64,000 nucleotides of DNA from JAGWAJ01 sp026707615 (lineage in GTDB: Bacteria; Acidobacteriota; Vicinamibacteria; Vicinamibacterales; UBA8438), in assembly GCA_965207595.1 (NCBI GenBank), contig CBDBMW010000012.1:62001-126000 (forward strand), in the 5' to 3' direction. Shown here piece after piece: positions 48,629-58,355 of this stretch. Position numbers and translations under genes: made by a program. The notes under the pieces were generated by a model that saw nothing but the letters and a program-made list of their open reading frames with translations, was not told where the DNA came from and did not search any database. Within the stretch, counting starts at the first letter, position 1. Every line of letters starts with the position of its first letter.

Positions 48629-50359
48629 ATGCGCTACCAGGCTGACGAGAAGCCACCCCCCCTCCTCGCGCTCGGCTGCGGCCTGCAGCACGTCATCCTG
48701 GGCCTGGCCAGCATCGTCCTGATCCCCACCATCGTGATCCGGGCCGCCGGCGGGACCGACGCCTACCTCTCCTGGGCGGTGTTCAGCGCGGTCGCCGTCA
48801 GCGGCATCGTCACGGCCCTGCAGGCGGCGAGGCTCGGCCGGGTGGGCGCGGGATACGTGCTCACGATGGGCCCCGCGGTGGCCTTCATCGGGGTGTGCGC
48901 CGCCGCCCTCGCCGAGGGGGGTCCGTCCCTGCTGGCGACCCTGGTCGTCGCGTCGGCGCTGGTCACCATCGTCGTCTCCCTGCGGCTCGCGCTGTTCCGG
49001 CGGCTGCTGACGCCGACCATCGTCGGCACCGTGAACATGCTGGTCCCGGCCACCGTCCTGCCGGTGGTCTTCGGCCGCCTGACCGAGGTGCCGCCCGGCT
49101 CGGGGACGCTCGGCGCGCCCCTCGCCGCGCTGGCGACGATTCTCGTCATCAGCGGCATCTCCCTGAAGGGGAACGCGACGCTGCGCCTGTGGGCGCCCCT
49201 CATCGGGGTCGTCGCCGGATCCGCGGTCGCCGGCGCGCTGGGCCTCTACGACCCCGAGCGGGTCGTGCGGGCTCCCTGGATCGGTCTGCCGCAGGGCGCC
49301 TGGCCGGGCGTCGAGCTCGATCTCGGTCCGGCGTTCCTGGCCCTGCTGCCCGCCTTCGTGTTCGTGGCCGTCATCGGCGCCATCCAGACGATCACGGGCG
49401 CCGTCTCCATCCAGCGCGTGTCGTGGCGGCGGCCGCGGGCCGTCGACTACCGGGCGGTGGAGGGGGCGGTGGCGGCGGACGGCATCGGCAAGCTGCTGTC
49501 GGGCGTCGCCGGCATCATGCCCACCCAGACCATCGGCGTCAGCGTTCCGACGGTCGAGCTGACGGGGGTTGCGGCGCGGCGCGCGGGAATCGCCGCCGGC
49601 GGCCTCCTGGTCGCGCTGGCGTTCCTGCCCAAGCTGCTCGCCACGGTGCTGGCGATACCCAGCCCGGTCGCCGTCGCCTATTTGACGGTGGTGCTGGCGA
49701 TGGCCTTCGTGCGCGGCATGACGGAGGTCGTGCAGGGCGGGATCGACTACCGCAAGGGGCTGATTGCGGGGGTCTCGTTCTGGATCGGCGTCGGTTGCCA
49801 GAACGAGCTGATATTTCCCGACCTGCTGGCCGAGCTCGCGGGCGGCCTGCTGCAGAACGGCATCACCGCGGGCGGTCTCTCGGCCATCCTCCTGACCCTC
49901 TTCGTGGAGGTGACGGCGCCGCGGCGCCAGCGCATCGAGGTGGCGCTCGACCTGGCCGTGCTGCCGAAGATCCGGGAGTTCCTGGCCGCGTTCGCGTCCC
50001 GCAGCGGCTGGGGTGAGAAGATGGTCGCGCGACTGGACGCGGCCACCGAGGAGACGCTGCTGACGCTGATCGGGCAGGACGAGGACCGGGAGGAGCGCGA
50101 GCGGCGCCGCCTGCTCCTGCAGGCGCGCAAGGAGGCCGGCGGCGCGGTCCTCGAGTTCGTCGCCGCGGCGGGCGAGGAGAACCTGCAGGACCGGATGGGG
50201 CTGCTGGCGGAACAGCCCGACGACGTGCTGGCGGAGCGCGAGGTCTCGCTGCGCCTGCTGCGCCACATCGCGTCGTCGGTCCGCCACCAGCAGTTCCACG
50301 ACTCCGACATCGTGACCGTGCACGTGGAAGTCCCGGGGGCGGACGGTGCCGGACGCTGA
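48629..50359 (+). CDS. Xanthine/uracil-type permease with C-terminal kinase-like domain
   Basis: 576 aa. The first 430 residues are a NCS2-type transporter (GCGLQHVILGLASIVLIPTI, LTMGPAVAFIG, GVAGIMPTQTIGVSVPTVEL). The last 130 are soluble: LDLAVLPKIREFLAAFASR, ARLDAATEETLLTLIG, EREVSLRLLRHIASSVRHQQ. The E-E-x-L-x-x-L-I motif resembles the N-box of GHKL/HATPase domains, suggesting a fused regulatory module. The 3' end is duplicated directly behind the stop codon (50300-50441). Substrate probably a purine or pyrimidine; regulation unknown. Confidence 0.82.
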   Translation: MRYQADEKPPPLLALGCGLQHVILGLASIVLIPTIVIRAAGGTDAYLSWAVFSAVAVSGIVTALQAARLGRVGAGYVLTMGPAVAFIGVCAAALAEGGPSLLATLVVASALVTIVVSLRLALFRRLLTPTIVGTVNMLVPATVLPVVFGRLTEVPPGSGTLGAPLAALATILVISGISLKGNATLRLWAPLIGVVAGSAVAGALGLYDPERVVRAPWIGLPQGAWPGVELDLGPAFLALLPAFVFVAVIGAIQTITGAVSIQRVSWRRPRAVDYRAVEGAVAADGIGKLLSGVAGIMPTQTIGVSVPTVELTGVAARRAGIAAGGLLVALAFLPKLLATVLAIPSPVAVAYLTVVLAMAFVRGMTEVVQGGIDYRKGLIAGVSFWIGVGCQNELIFPDLLAELAGGLLQNGITAGGLSAILLTLFVEVTAPRRQRIEVALDLAVLPKIREFLAAFASRSGWGEKMVARLDAATEETLLTLIGQDEDREERERRRLLLQARKEAGGAVLEFVAAAGEENLQDRMGLLAEQPDDVLAEREVSLRLLRHIASSVRHQQFHDSDIVTVHVEVPGADGAGR

Positions 50360-50441
50360 CACCTCTGCGGGGGACTCCGACATCGTGACCGTGCGTGTGG
50401 AAACCCCGGGGGCGGACCGTGCCGGACGCTGACGCCTCTCG
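50300..50441. repeat. 73-bp tandem duplication at a gene boundary
   Basis: GACTCCGACATCGTGACCGT and its following 50 bp occur at 50300-50368 and again at 50373-50441, about 93% identical. The first copy ends the permease gene; the second lies between it and the next gene and supplies that gene's start codons. Confidence 0.8.
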
Positions 50442-51852
50442 GGGCCGCCGCTCGCTCGTGCTGCGCCTCGCGGCCGGGCCGGCCGCGTTCGCCGCCGTCC
50501 GCGCGGCGCCGCTCGCCGGTCTAGCGCCGGAGGCGCACTTCGCCGTCAGCGCCTTCGCCTGGGTCCTGGCGTGGTGGGTCGCGAGGCCCGTGCCCTGGGC
50601 CGTCACCAGCTTCCTGCCGTTCGTGCTCCTGCCCCTCGGTGCGGCGATGTCGGTGGCCGACGTGGCGGCCCGCTACGGCCACGTCATCCTGCCCCACCTG
50701 GCGGGCGTCATGCTGTTCGGGCACGCGGTCGCCAAGCACGGCCTGGCCCGGCGGATCGCCCTCGGGGCGCTGTGCCTTCCCGGGGTGGCGCGCTCCGGCG
50801 GCGGCCTCCTGCTCGCGATCATGACCGTGTCCGCGGTGCTGTCCGCGGTGGTCAGCGACCTCGCGGTGGCCGTGATGATGACGCCGATCGCGCTCTCCAT
50901 CGCCCGCTCGGCCGCGCCGGGCGCGGGGCGCCTGGCGGCGGCGGCGTGCCTCGCCGTCCTCTACGGCACCACCGTGGGGGGCATGGCGACCCCCGCGGGC
51001 GCCATCTACAACCCGGTGACGCTGGCGCTCCTGGAACGGCTGACCGCGTACAGCGTCACCTTCGCGCAGTGGATGTCGACCGGCGTCGTGCTCACCGCGG
51101 TCCACCTCCCGTTGTGCTACGCGGTGTTGAAGCTGATGCTGCCGCCGGAGGTGCAGGCCATCCCCGACCGCGCCGGCTTCCGGCGGGAGCTGGCGCGGCT
51201 GGGCCCGATGGGGCGGGGCGAGAAGAACGTCCTGTTCGTGCTGGTCGTGATGCTGGTGCTGTGGATCCTCCCCACGTTCGTCACGATCGGGTTCCTCGAG
51301 ATCTGGTACGTGCCCCCGGTGGCCATGGTGCTGCTCTTCGCGCTGCCGGTGGACGCGAAGCGCGGGAAGGCGACCCTGGAGGCGGCGGACGTCCAGCAGG
51401 GGATCGGATGGAACGTGCTGTTCCTGGTGCTCGGCGGGATGGCGATGGCCGACGTGCTGGCCCGGGTGGGCGTGACCGACTGGCTGGCCGCCCTGCTCAC
51501 GGGCAACGTCACCGCGGGGGCGCTGCCGTGGCTCGCCGGCCTCGCCACGCCGCTCCTGACGCAGCTGGCCAACGGGCCGGCCGCGACCGTGGCGATCTCC
51601 ACGACGCTCTATCCGATCGCCGACGCCCTCGGCTACAACGCCGCGGTGCTCGCCCGCATCATCGCGGGCACCGCCGACGCGGTGACGCTCCCCTGGGCCA
51701 GCGGCGTGGTGGCGGTGACGTTCGCCTCCGGCGCCGTCGGGCTCGGCACCATGTTCCGCGTCGGCGTAGTCGTCACGGTTTTGACGTCGATCGTCGTGGT
51801 CGTGCTGAGCACGATCCTGGTGCCCGCCCTGCAGGCGTTCGCGGTGGGGTGA
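50419..51852 (+). CDS. SLC13/DASS-type anion symporter
   Basis: 477 aa, about 11-12 helices. ILPHLAGVMLFGHAVAKHGL, LSAVVSDLAVAVMMTPIALS, LYGTTVGGMATPAGAIYNPV and TQLANGPAATVAI correspond to the two inverted re-entrant hairpins that hold Na+ and substrate in dicarboxylate/sulfate carriers. Start GTG 50419 with GGGGG upstream; GTG 50395 would add 8 residues. Both lie in DNA duplicated from the end of the upstream permease gene, so the present start region may be recent. Substrate: dicarboxylate or sulfate. Confidence 0.82.
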   Translation: MPDADASRGRRSLVLRLAAGPAAFAAVRAAPLAGLAPEAHFAVSAFAWVLAWWVARPVPWAVTSFLPFVLLPLGAAMSVADVAARYGHVILPHLAGVMLFGHAVAKHGLARRIALGALCLPGVARSGGGLLLAIMTVSAVLSAVVSDLAVAVMMTPIALSIARSAAPGAGRLAAAACLAVLYGTTVGGMATPAGAIYNPVTLALLERLTAYSVTFAQWMSTGVVLTAVHLPLCYAVLKLMLPPEVQAIPDRAGFRRELARLGPMGRGEKNVLFVLVVMLVLWILPTFVTIGFLEIWYVPPVAMVLLFALPVDAKRGKATLEAADVQQGIGWNVLFLVLGGMAMADVLARVGVTDWLAALLTGNVTAGALPWLAGLATPLLTQLANGPAATVAISTTLYPIADALGYNAAVLARIIAGTADAVTLPWASGVVAVTFASGAVGLGTMFRVGVVVTVLTSIVVVVLSTILVPALQAFAVG

Positions 51853-51939
51853 CGCCGTCCGGCCGGTGGTGAAGAAGGGCGGTCGCCGACCGGGCGGGCG
51901 TCCGGTCTACGTCATCGGCGGGTCCGCCGGGGCGGCTGC

Positions 51940-51945
51940 TATACT
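51940..51945 (+). promoter_or_regulatory. -10 element of moaE
   Basis: TATACT preceded by TGC (extended -10), 8 nt before ATG 51954. The strongest -10 match among the leaderless starts here. Confidence 0.6.
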
Positions 51946-51953
51946 CGACGGCG

Positions 51954-52448
51954 ATGGCTGAGGGCGCGTTTGCGGTCACGACGGCGCCGCTCGAGCCGGG
52001 GCGGCTGGCGGGGATCGTGACCGCCGCCTTCGACGGCAGCGGGCCGGGGGCGGGGGCCGTGGCGTCGTTCGTCGGCACGGTCCGCGACCGGAACCAGGGG
52101 CGGCGGGTGGACCGGCTGGAGTACGAGGCCTACGAGCCGCTGGCGGTCAAGGCCTTCGAGCGGATCGCGGCCGAGGCCGGGGAGCGCTGGCCGGGCGCGC
52201 GCCTGGCCATTCACCATCGGCTGGGGCGGCTGGCCGTCGGCGAGGCGAGCGTGGCCATCGCCGCCGCGTCGCCCCACCGCGCCGAGGCGTTCGCGGCGTG
52301 CCGCTACGCCATCGAGCGCATCAAGCAGATCGCCCCCATCTGGAAGCACGAGTACTTCGAGGGCGGCGACGTCTGGATCGAGGGGGCAACCGCCGACCCC
52401 GACGACGCCGAGGCGCGCGAGACCGCCGTTCGACGCGCATGCGCGTGA
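51954..52448 (+). CDS. moaE: Molybdopterin synthase catalytic subunit
   Basis: 164 aa. GAVASFVGTVRDRNQG and VDRLEYEAYEPLA at the start, HRLGRLAVGEASVAIAAAS, and the catalytic Lys segment RIKQIAPIWKHEYFEGGDVW are MoaE signatures. Converts precursor Z to molybdopterin using the thiocarboxylate of MoaD. The moaD gene overlaps its 3' end by 10 nt. Leaderless start with an extended -10 box. Confidence 0.93.
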   Translation: MAEGAFAVTTAPLEPGRLAGIVTAAFDGSGPGAGAVASFVGTVRDRNQGRRVDRLEYEAYEPLAVKAFERIAAEAGERWPGARLAIHHRLGRLAVGEASVAIAAASPHRAEAFAACRYAIERIKQIAPIWKHEYFEGGDVWIEGATADPDDAEARETAVRRACA

Positions 52449-52684
52449 CGGTCCGCCTGTTCGCCCGCCTGCGGGAGATTGCCGGCGCCGAGACCCTGGT
52501 GCGCGAGCTGCCGCCGGGCACCACGGCCGGCGGCCTGTGGGACGACCTGGCGCGCGAGTTCCCGGAGCTGGCCGAGTACCGGAGCGCCGTGTCCACCGCG
52601 GTGAACGAAGAGTACGCCCGCATGGACGCGGCGATCGCCGAAGGGGATGAGATAGCCTTCCTTCCACCCGTATCCGGAGGCTGA
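52439..52684 (+). CDS. moaD: Molybdopterin synthase sulfur-carrier subunit
   Basis: 81 aa ubiquitin-like fold (VTVRLFARLREIAGAE, LWDDLAREFPEL, VNEEYA) ending in the essential Gly-Gly (PPVSGG), which is thiocarboxylated and donates sulfur in MoaE. ATG lies within the last codons of moaE. Usual gene length. Confidence 0.92.
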   Translation: MRVTVRLFARLREIAGAETLVRELPPGTTAGGLWDDLAREFPELAEYRSAVSTAVNEEYARMDAAIAEGDEIAFLPPVSGG

Positions 52685-52737
52685 GCGCCAACAGATTGAC
52701 GCCCCTGGCGGGCGGCGGCAAGCGCGGCGGGTGAACC

Positions 52738-53813
<1,076 letters not shown>

Positions 53814-53817
<4 letters not shown>

Positions 53818-54746
53818 CCGTCCTCGACGAGGTGCGGGCGGCCCATCGGCGGCTGGTCACGGCGGGCCTCGGCCCCGACCACGCCGCGACCGACGCCGAG
53901 GTGCTGGCGCGCCACGCGCTCGGCTGGGACCGGGCCACCTATCTCAGCCGGCGCCGGGAGCCGCCGCCGGACCGCTTCGCGGCGGACTACCGCGCGCTGG
54001 TGGGGCGGCGCGCGGGGCGCGAGCCGGTCTCCGCCATCACGGGGCGGCGCGAGTTCTGGGGCCTGACGTTCGAGGTGGGGCCCGCGGTGCTGACGCCGCG
54101 GCCCGAGACCGAGCTGATCGTCGAGTGGTCGCTGCGCCTCGTCGGGGCGCGGCGGGGGGCGGCGCTCCGGGTCGTCGACGTCGGCACGGGGTCGGGATGC
54201 CTGGCCGTGGCCCTGGCGCACGAGCTGCCGGCGGCCCGCGTCGTCGGCACCGACCTCTCCCCTGCCGCGGTCGCCGTTGCCCGGCGCAACGCGCGTGCGA
54301 ACGGCGTCGCGGAGCGGATCCGCTGGGTGGTGACGTCGCTCCTGGACGGGTTCCGCGTCGCCGCGCCGGCCGGACGCAGGGACGGCGACGGGGCGGGCGG
54401 CGACGGGGCGGGCCGCGGCGCGCCGGCCGGTCGGGGCTGGGACCTCATCGTCGCCAACCTGCCCTACGTGCCGTCGGCGGCGACGAGGGTGCTCAGCCCG
54501 GAGGTGCGCGACCACGAGCCGTGGCTGGCCCTCGACGGGGGCCGCGACGGTCTGGAACCGCTACGCGCGCTGCTCGCCGGCGCGCCGGCGCACCTGGCCG
54601 CTGGGGGGCACCTCGTAGTCGAGTTCGGCGCGGGGCAGGAGGACGCGGTGCGTTCGCTCGTCGACGCCGCCCCGGCCCTCACGCTGCTCGACGTGGCCGG
54701 GGACCTGGCGGGCATCCCCCGCGTGGCGGCCATCCGAGGAGCGTAG
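53814..54746 (+). CDS. prmC: Release-factor glutamine methyltransferase
   Basis: 310 aa, ATG overlapping the prfA stop (ATGA). SAM motif VVDVGTGSGCLAVALAHEL, REFWGLTFEVGPAVLTPRPE as the N-terminal substrate region, and catalytic IVANLPYV. Methylates Gln in the GGQ motif of release factors. The catalytic tetrapeptide is NLPY, where NPPY is usual. An insertion of about 25 Gly/Asp/Arg residues (RRDGDGAGGDGAGRGAPAGR) precedes it. Confidence 0.92.
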
Positions 54747-54779
54747 CCGGGGACCGACCGGAGTCGACCGGGAGCTGAA

Positions 54780-55124
54780 ATGGAAGACTGCCTGTTCTGC
54801 CGCATCGCGAGCGGCACGATCCCCGCCCGCAAGGCCTACGAGGACGACGCGCTGGTGGCCTTCCACGACCTCAACCCGCAGGCGCCGGTCCACGTCCTCG
54901 TCATCCCGCGCAAGCACATCGCCACCGTCAACGATCTGACGGCGGAGGACGAGGCCACGGTCGGCGCGATGGTGCGCCGGGCGGCGGCCATCGCCCGCGA
55001 CCTGGGCCATGCCGAGGCCGGCTATCGGACGGTCTTCAACTGCAACGCGGCGGCGGGCCAGACCGTCTTCCACATCCACCTGCACCTGCTGGCCGGCCGC
55101 GACCTGACCTGGCCGCCGGGGTAG
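54780..55124 (+). CDS. HIT-family nucleotide hydrolase
   Basis: 114 aa, ATG behind GGAG. N-terminal CLFCRIASGTIPA, then AFHDLNPQAPVHVLVIPRKH, and the histidine triad VFHIHLHLLAGR at the end. HinT-like proteins split adenosine 5'-phosphoramidates. Complete, usual length. Confidence 0.93.
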   Translation: MEDCLFCRIASGTIPARKAYEDDALVAFHDLNPQAPVHVLVIPRKHIATVNDLTAEDEATVGAMVRRAAAIARDLGHAEAGYRTVFNCNAAAGQTVFHIHLHLLAGRDLTWPPG

Positions 55125-55171
55125 CGCCCGGATTTCGTCCGGGCGGAGGGCCCAGGTTGGCGGGGCCTGTG

Positions 55172-55378
55172 TCAGGGCGACTTCCCGCCACGGTCCGACA
55201 ACAGGATGTTGTCGATGCGGGTGTTCACGGCCGCGATTTGCGCCGTCAGGTCGCGTCGCACGCCGTCCACGTCCCGGCGCACGCCGTCCACGTCCCGACG
55301 CACGCTCTCGACCATCCGCCACACCCCGACCAGCACGCCGACGCCCGTCAGCACCGTCGCGATCACGTCGGGGCTCAT
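55172..55378 (-). CDS. Small membrane-anchored coiled-coil protein, tandem copy 3 (68 aa)
   Basis: ATG 55378, followed by SPDVIATVLTGVGVLVGVWR (one membrane helix), then ESVRRDVDGVRRDVDGVRRD with VDGVRRD heptads (two after the first RRD), then LTAQIAAVNTRIDNILLSDR and GGKSP. Third of three copies in line; all share head and tail. Charge-rich heptads indicate a parallel coiled coil. Function unknown. Confidence 0.75.
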   Translation of the reverse strand: MSPDVIATVLTGVGVLVGVWRMVESVRRDVDGVRRDVDGVRRDLTAQIAAVNTRIDNILLSDRGGKSP

Positions 55379-55386
55379 CGGAGGCT

Positions 55387-55614
55387 TCACGGGGTCTTGC
55401 CGCCACGGTCCGACAACAGGATATTGTCGATGCGGGTGTTCACGGCCGCGACTTGCGCCGTCAGGTCGCGTCGCACGCCGTCCACGTCCCGACGCACGCC
55501 GTCCACGTCCCGACGCACGCCGTCCACGTCCCGACGCACGCTCTCGACCATCCGCCACACCCCGACCAGCACGCCGACGCCCGTCAGCACCGTCGCGATC
55601 ACGTCGGGGCTCAT
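55387..55614 (-). CDS. Small membrane-anchored coiled-coil protein, tandem copy 2 (75 aa)
   Basis: Same protein as copy 3 but with three VDGVRRD heptads (7 residues more) and Val for Ile in LTAQVAAVN. The 21-bp DNA unit encoding the heptad (GACGTGGACGGCGTGCGACG on the minus strand) is repeated exactly. Spaced 8 nt from copy 3; ATG behind AAGCCTCCG. Confidence 0.75.
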   Translation of the reverse strand: MSPDVIATVLTGVGVLVGVWRMVESVRRDVDGVRRDVDGVRRDVDGVRRDLTAQVAAVNTRIDNILLSDRGGKTP

Positions 55615-55622
55615 CGGAGGCT

Positions 55623-55808
55623 TCAGGGGGTCTTGCCGCCACGGTCCGACAGCAGGATATTGTCGATGCGGGTGTTCACGGCCGCGATTTGCGCCGTCAG
55701 GTCGCGTCGCACGCCGTCCACGTCCCGACGCACGCTCTCGACCATCCGCCACACCCCGACCAGCACGCCGACGCCCGTCAGCACCGTCGCGATCACGTCG
55801 GGGCTCAT
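55623..55808 (-). CDS. Small membrane-anchored coiled-coil protein, tandem copy 1 (61 aa)
   Basis: Shortest copy: one VDGVRRD heptad. AAGGAT stands directly before the ATG; TTG 55817 in the same frame is an alternative start. Same membrane helix and LTAQIAAVNTRIDNILLSDR tail as copies 2 and 3. The three genes thus carry one, three and two heptads in transcription order. Confidence 0.75.
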   Translation of the reverse strand: MSPDVIATVLTGVGVLVGVWRMVESVRRDVDGVRRDLTAQIAAVNTRIDNILLSDRGGKTP

Positions 55809-55840
55809 ATCCTTCAACTTGGCCGCCGGGCTGGATCCAA

Positions 55841-56173
55841 CTACTCCGGGGCGGACGAGGCGCCGGCGGCCTGGCGGTCGAGGTGGTTCACCATGTACCG
55901 GCGGAGCTCCTCCATCTGGGCGTCCGTACGCTGCGTGTTGGCGCGGATCTCGGCCGTGATGCGCTGCTCGGCGGCCGCCAGGGCCTCACGCAGCTCGGCT
56001 TCGGTGGCCGTCAGGGCTTCTCGCAGCTCGGCTTCCGTGACGAAGATGCCGCCGAGCAACCCCAGCGCCAATGTGATCCCGGCCAGCAGTGCCGCCGAGG
56101 CGGAGGTCCAGACGGCGGCCTTGTCCCACGCGCTGAAGATGGGAGGGGACGGCTTGCCAGGCGTGTCGGACAT
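55841..56173 (-). CDS. Membrane-anchored coiled-coil protein, 110 aa
   Basis: ATG 56173 behind GGAG (GTG 56215 would add 14 residues). Membrane helix (ALLAGITLALGLLGGIFV) after a cytoplasmic head (SDTPGKPSPPIFSAWDKAAV), then repeated heptad pairs (TEAELREALTATEAELREAL), then RITAEIRANTQRTDAQMEEL and a polar end. Upstream neighbour of the three small copies and of the same plan, but not their close homologue. Confidence 0.65.
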   Translation of the reverse strand: MSDTPGKPSPPIFSAWDKAAVWTSASAALLAGITLALGLLGGIFVTEAELREALTATEAELREALAAAEQRITAEIRANTQRTDAQMEELRRYMVNHLDRQAAGASSAPE

Positions 56174-56292
56174 CTCGGGGCTCCAGGTCTGCCGGTCGCG
56201 AGTCGCGAGCAGCACGACCTGATGTCCAGCGTATCACAGGGCAGACCCGGGCATGCGATTCGTGAACCACCTCGGCGTCCGTCCGTGCCGTA

Positions 56293-57024
56293 CTACCGCG
56301 CAGGCTCCTGCCGCGACCTCGATCGTTCGGCGGGGCCGGCCAGCAGGGCAGGGAGCTCCGTCAGGGAGCGGACCACCGGCACGCCGGCGCCGGGCTCCGC
56401 CGGGGGATCGCCGGAGCGGACGAGGAGGACGGCGCCCATGCCGGCCCGCCGCGCGCCGTCGATGTCGTGCACCACGCTGTCGCCCACCATCACACCGTCT
56501 CCGGCCGCCACCCCGACCGCGGCGAGGGCGGCGCGGAAGATGCTGGGGTCGGGCTTCAGGCGGCCGTGCTCGTAGGACGACACCGCGGCGGAGACGAAGG
56601 GATCGAGCGCGAAATGGCGCTGGAAGGTCGTCAGGCAGCGGTGGGTGTTGGAGATGAGGCCGATGCGGTAGCCGCCGCGGTGCAGGACGCCGAGCGTCCC
56701 CAGGACGTCGTCGTAGAGCGCGAAGTGGTGGGGGTGGCCCCACTCGTCGTAGATCTCGCGCGCGCAGCGGTCGAGCTGCCGCTCCGGACCCTCCGCCCCC
56801 ATGCCGCGCAGGACGCGCGCCGCGTAGCGGATGAACGGGTCGGGGCGGTAGACGGTGTTGCGGGCGACGTCGAGCTCCGCCGCCGCGTCGGACACCGCCG
56901 CCGCGAAGCGCCGGGGGTCGGCGCGCAGGCCGTGGCGCGCGGCGAACGCACGGTAGCCGTCGCCCCCGAAGGCGGGGCCGGGATGGATGAGGGTGTAGTC
57001 GACGTCGAAGAAGACCGCCTTCAT
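56293..57024 (-). CDS. HAD-family hydrolase
   Basis: 243 aa. Motif I DVDYTL with the nucleophile Asp, motif II in ISNTH, motif III Lys in GRLKPDPSIF, motif IV VGDSVVHDIDGA. Cap domain between 20 and 110 is helical. The group includes YjjG/Gph-like phosphatases. ATG overlaps the stop of the upstream peptidase gene (ATGA), so it is the last gene of a three-gene operon. Confidence 0.87.
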   Translation of the reverse strand: MKAVFFDVDYTLIHPGPAFGGDGYRAFAARHGLRADPRRFAAAVSDAAAELDVARNTVYRPDPFIRYAARVLRGMGAEGPERQLDRCAREIYDEWGHPHHFALYDDVLGTLGVLHRGGYRIGLISNTHRCLTTFQRHFALDPFVSAAVSSYEHGRLKPDPSIFRAALAAVGVAAGDGVMVGDSVVHDIDGARRAGMGAVLLVRSGDPPAEPGAGVPVVRSLTELPALLAGPAERSRSRQEPAR

Positions 57025-58355
57025 GATCGGGTGGCCCGGGCTCCGTCGGCCGCCCCGGCTCCGTCGGCGGCCGCGGGATCGGTGCCGTCCAAGGCCACGG
57101 GCCCGGCGATCGCCACGGCGGCGCGCTCGGGCGCGAGCAGGGCGCGGGCGGCGGCGTTGACCTCGTCGCGCGTGACCGCTCCGAGCAGGCCCGGCAGCCG
57201 CCGGTCGTAGTCGAGCCCGAGCCCGAAGCGCTCGGCGTTCTGCAGGAACGCCGCCGTGCCCGCGTTGGTCTCCAGCGTCCGCGGGAGCGAGCCGACCAGG
57301 TAGCGGCGGGAATCCTCCAGCTCGGCCTCGGTCACCCCCTCGGCGCCCATCTCGGCGACCACGTCGTCGATCGACGCCAGGGCGCGGTCGACGTTGGCGG
57401 CGTTGATGCCGGCGCGGACGATGAGGGGGCCGGCGATGCGGTCCGCCTCGAAGCCGGCGAAGGCGTAGTAGGCCATGCCCTGCCGCTCGCGCACGCTGCG
57501 GCCGACCCGGCCGCCCATGCCGTACTGGCCGAGGACGTTCGCCAGCAGGACGTGGGCGTGGTAGGCCGGATCGGTGCGGGCGACGGCGGCGAAGCCGTAG
57601 GCCAGGTCGACCTGCGCCTTGCCCGGCATGGGGACGACGTCGCGCCGGCGACCGGCCGCGGCGGGGGGCGGGGCGAGGTTCGGCGGCGGGGCCGGCGCGG
57701 CCTGCCAGCCGTCGAAGGCGGCGGCCACGGCGTCGCCGGCGGCAGCGGCCGCGACGTCGCCGACGACGACGACGGAGAGCGCGGACGGCGCGATGCGGTC
57801 GCGGTGGTAGTCGAGCAGGGCGCCGCGGTCGATGCCCTCGACGGAGGCCGCCGTCCCCTTCACGCGGCGGCCGTAGGGGTGGCCGGCGCCGTAGAGCAGC
57901 CGGTTGAGGCGCTCGAGGGCCCGCGCGGCGGGGCTGTCGTCGTCCTGCCGGATGGAGGTCAGGATCTGCCGGCGCCGCTTCTCGACCTCCGCCTCCGGGC
58001 AGCGCGGGTCGCGCACGATGTCGGCCAGCAGGTCGACCATCGCCGCGAAGTCCTCCGCGAGGCAGGTGCAGCCGAGCGACAGCGTGTGCCGCGTGGCGTG
58101 CACGGCCAGCGTCACGCCGCCGCCGTCGCACGTCTCGGCGATCTCGTCGGCCGAGCGGCGCGACGTGCCGCGGTCGAGGACGCGCGCGAGGAAGTGGGCC
58201 GCGCCGGGAGCGCTCGCCGGGTCGCAGACGCTGCCGGCGTCGATCGAGAGGTTGAGGGAGACGGCGGGCGTCGTGTGCGCCTCCTGCACGATCACCGCCG
58301 CCCCGTTGGCGAGGGCGCGGCGCACGGGGGCGGGCCGGCCCGGGGCGCCGGTCAT
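57021..58355 (-). CDS. M16-family peptidase, non-catalytic subunit
   Basis: 444 aa. Same fold as the next gene upstream (LNLSIDAGSVCDPASAPGAA, then HFLARVLDRGT) but HFLAR replaces the zinc-binding H-x-x-E-H, so it lacks the active site. RRYLVGSLPRTLETN is the R-Y motif region that binds substrate. In known two-gene M16 pairs one subunit is catalytic and the other binds substrate; this fits. Coupled to the catalytic gene by ATGA. Confidence 0.85.
   Translation of the reverse strand: MTGAPGRPAPVRRALANGAAVIVQEAHTTPAVSLNLSIDAGSVCDPASAPGAAHFLARVLDRGTSRRSADEIAETCDGGGVTLAVHATRHTLSLGCTCLAEDFAAMVDLLADIVRDPRCPEAEVEKRRRQILTSIRQDDDSPAARALERLNRLLYGAGHPYGRRVKGTAASVEGIDRGALLDYHRDRIAPSALSVVVVGDVAAAAAGDAVAAAFDGWQAAPAPPPNLAPPPAAAGRRRDVVPMPGKAQVDLAYGFAAVARTDPAYHAHVLLANVLGQYGMGGRVGRSVRERQGMAYYAFAGFEADRIAGPLIVRAGINAANVDRALASIDDVVAEMGAEGVTEAELEDSRRYLVGSLPRTLETNAGTAAFLQNAERFGLGLDYDRRLPGLLGAVTRDEVNAAARALLAPERAAVAIAGPVALDGTDPAAADGAGAADGARATRS

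Noticed and set aside
46550..50383. Very long minus-strand frame across methyltransferase, thiD and permease
   Set aside because: The composition is Arg/Asp/His-rich nonsense and it covers three clear genes on the other strand.
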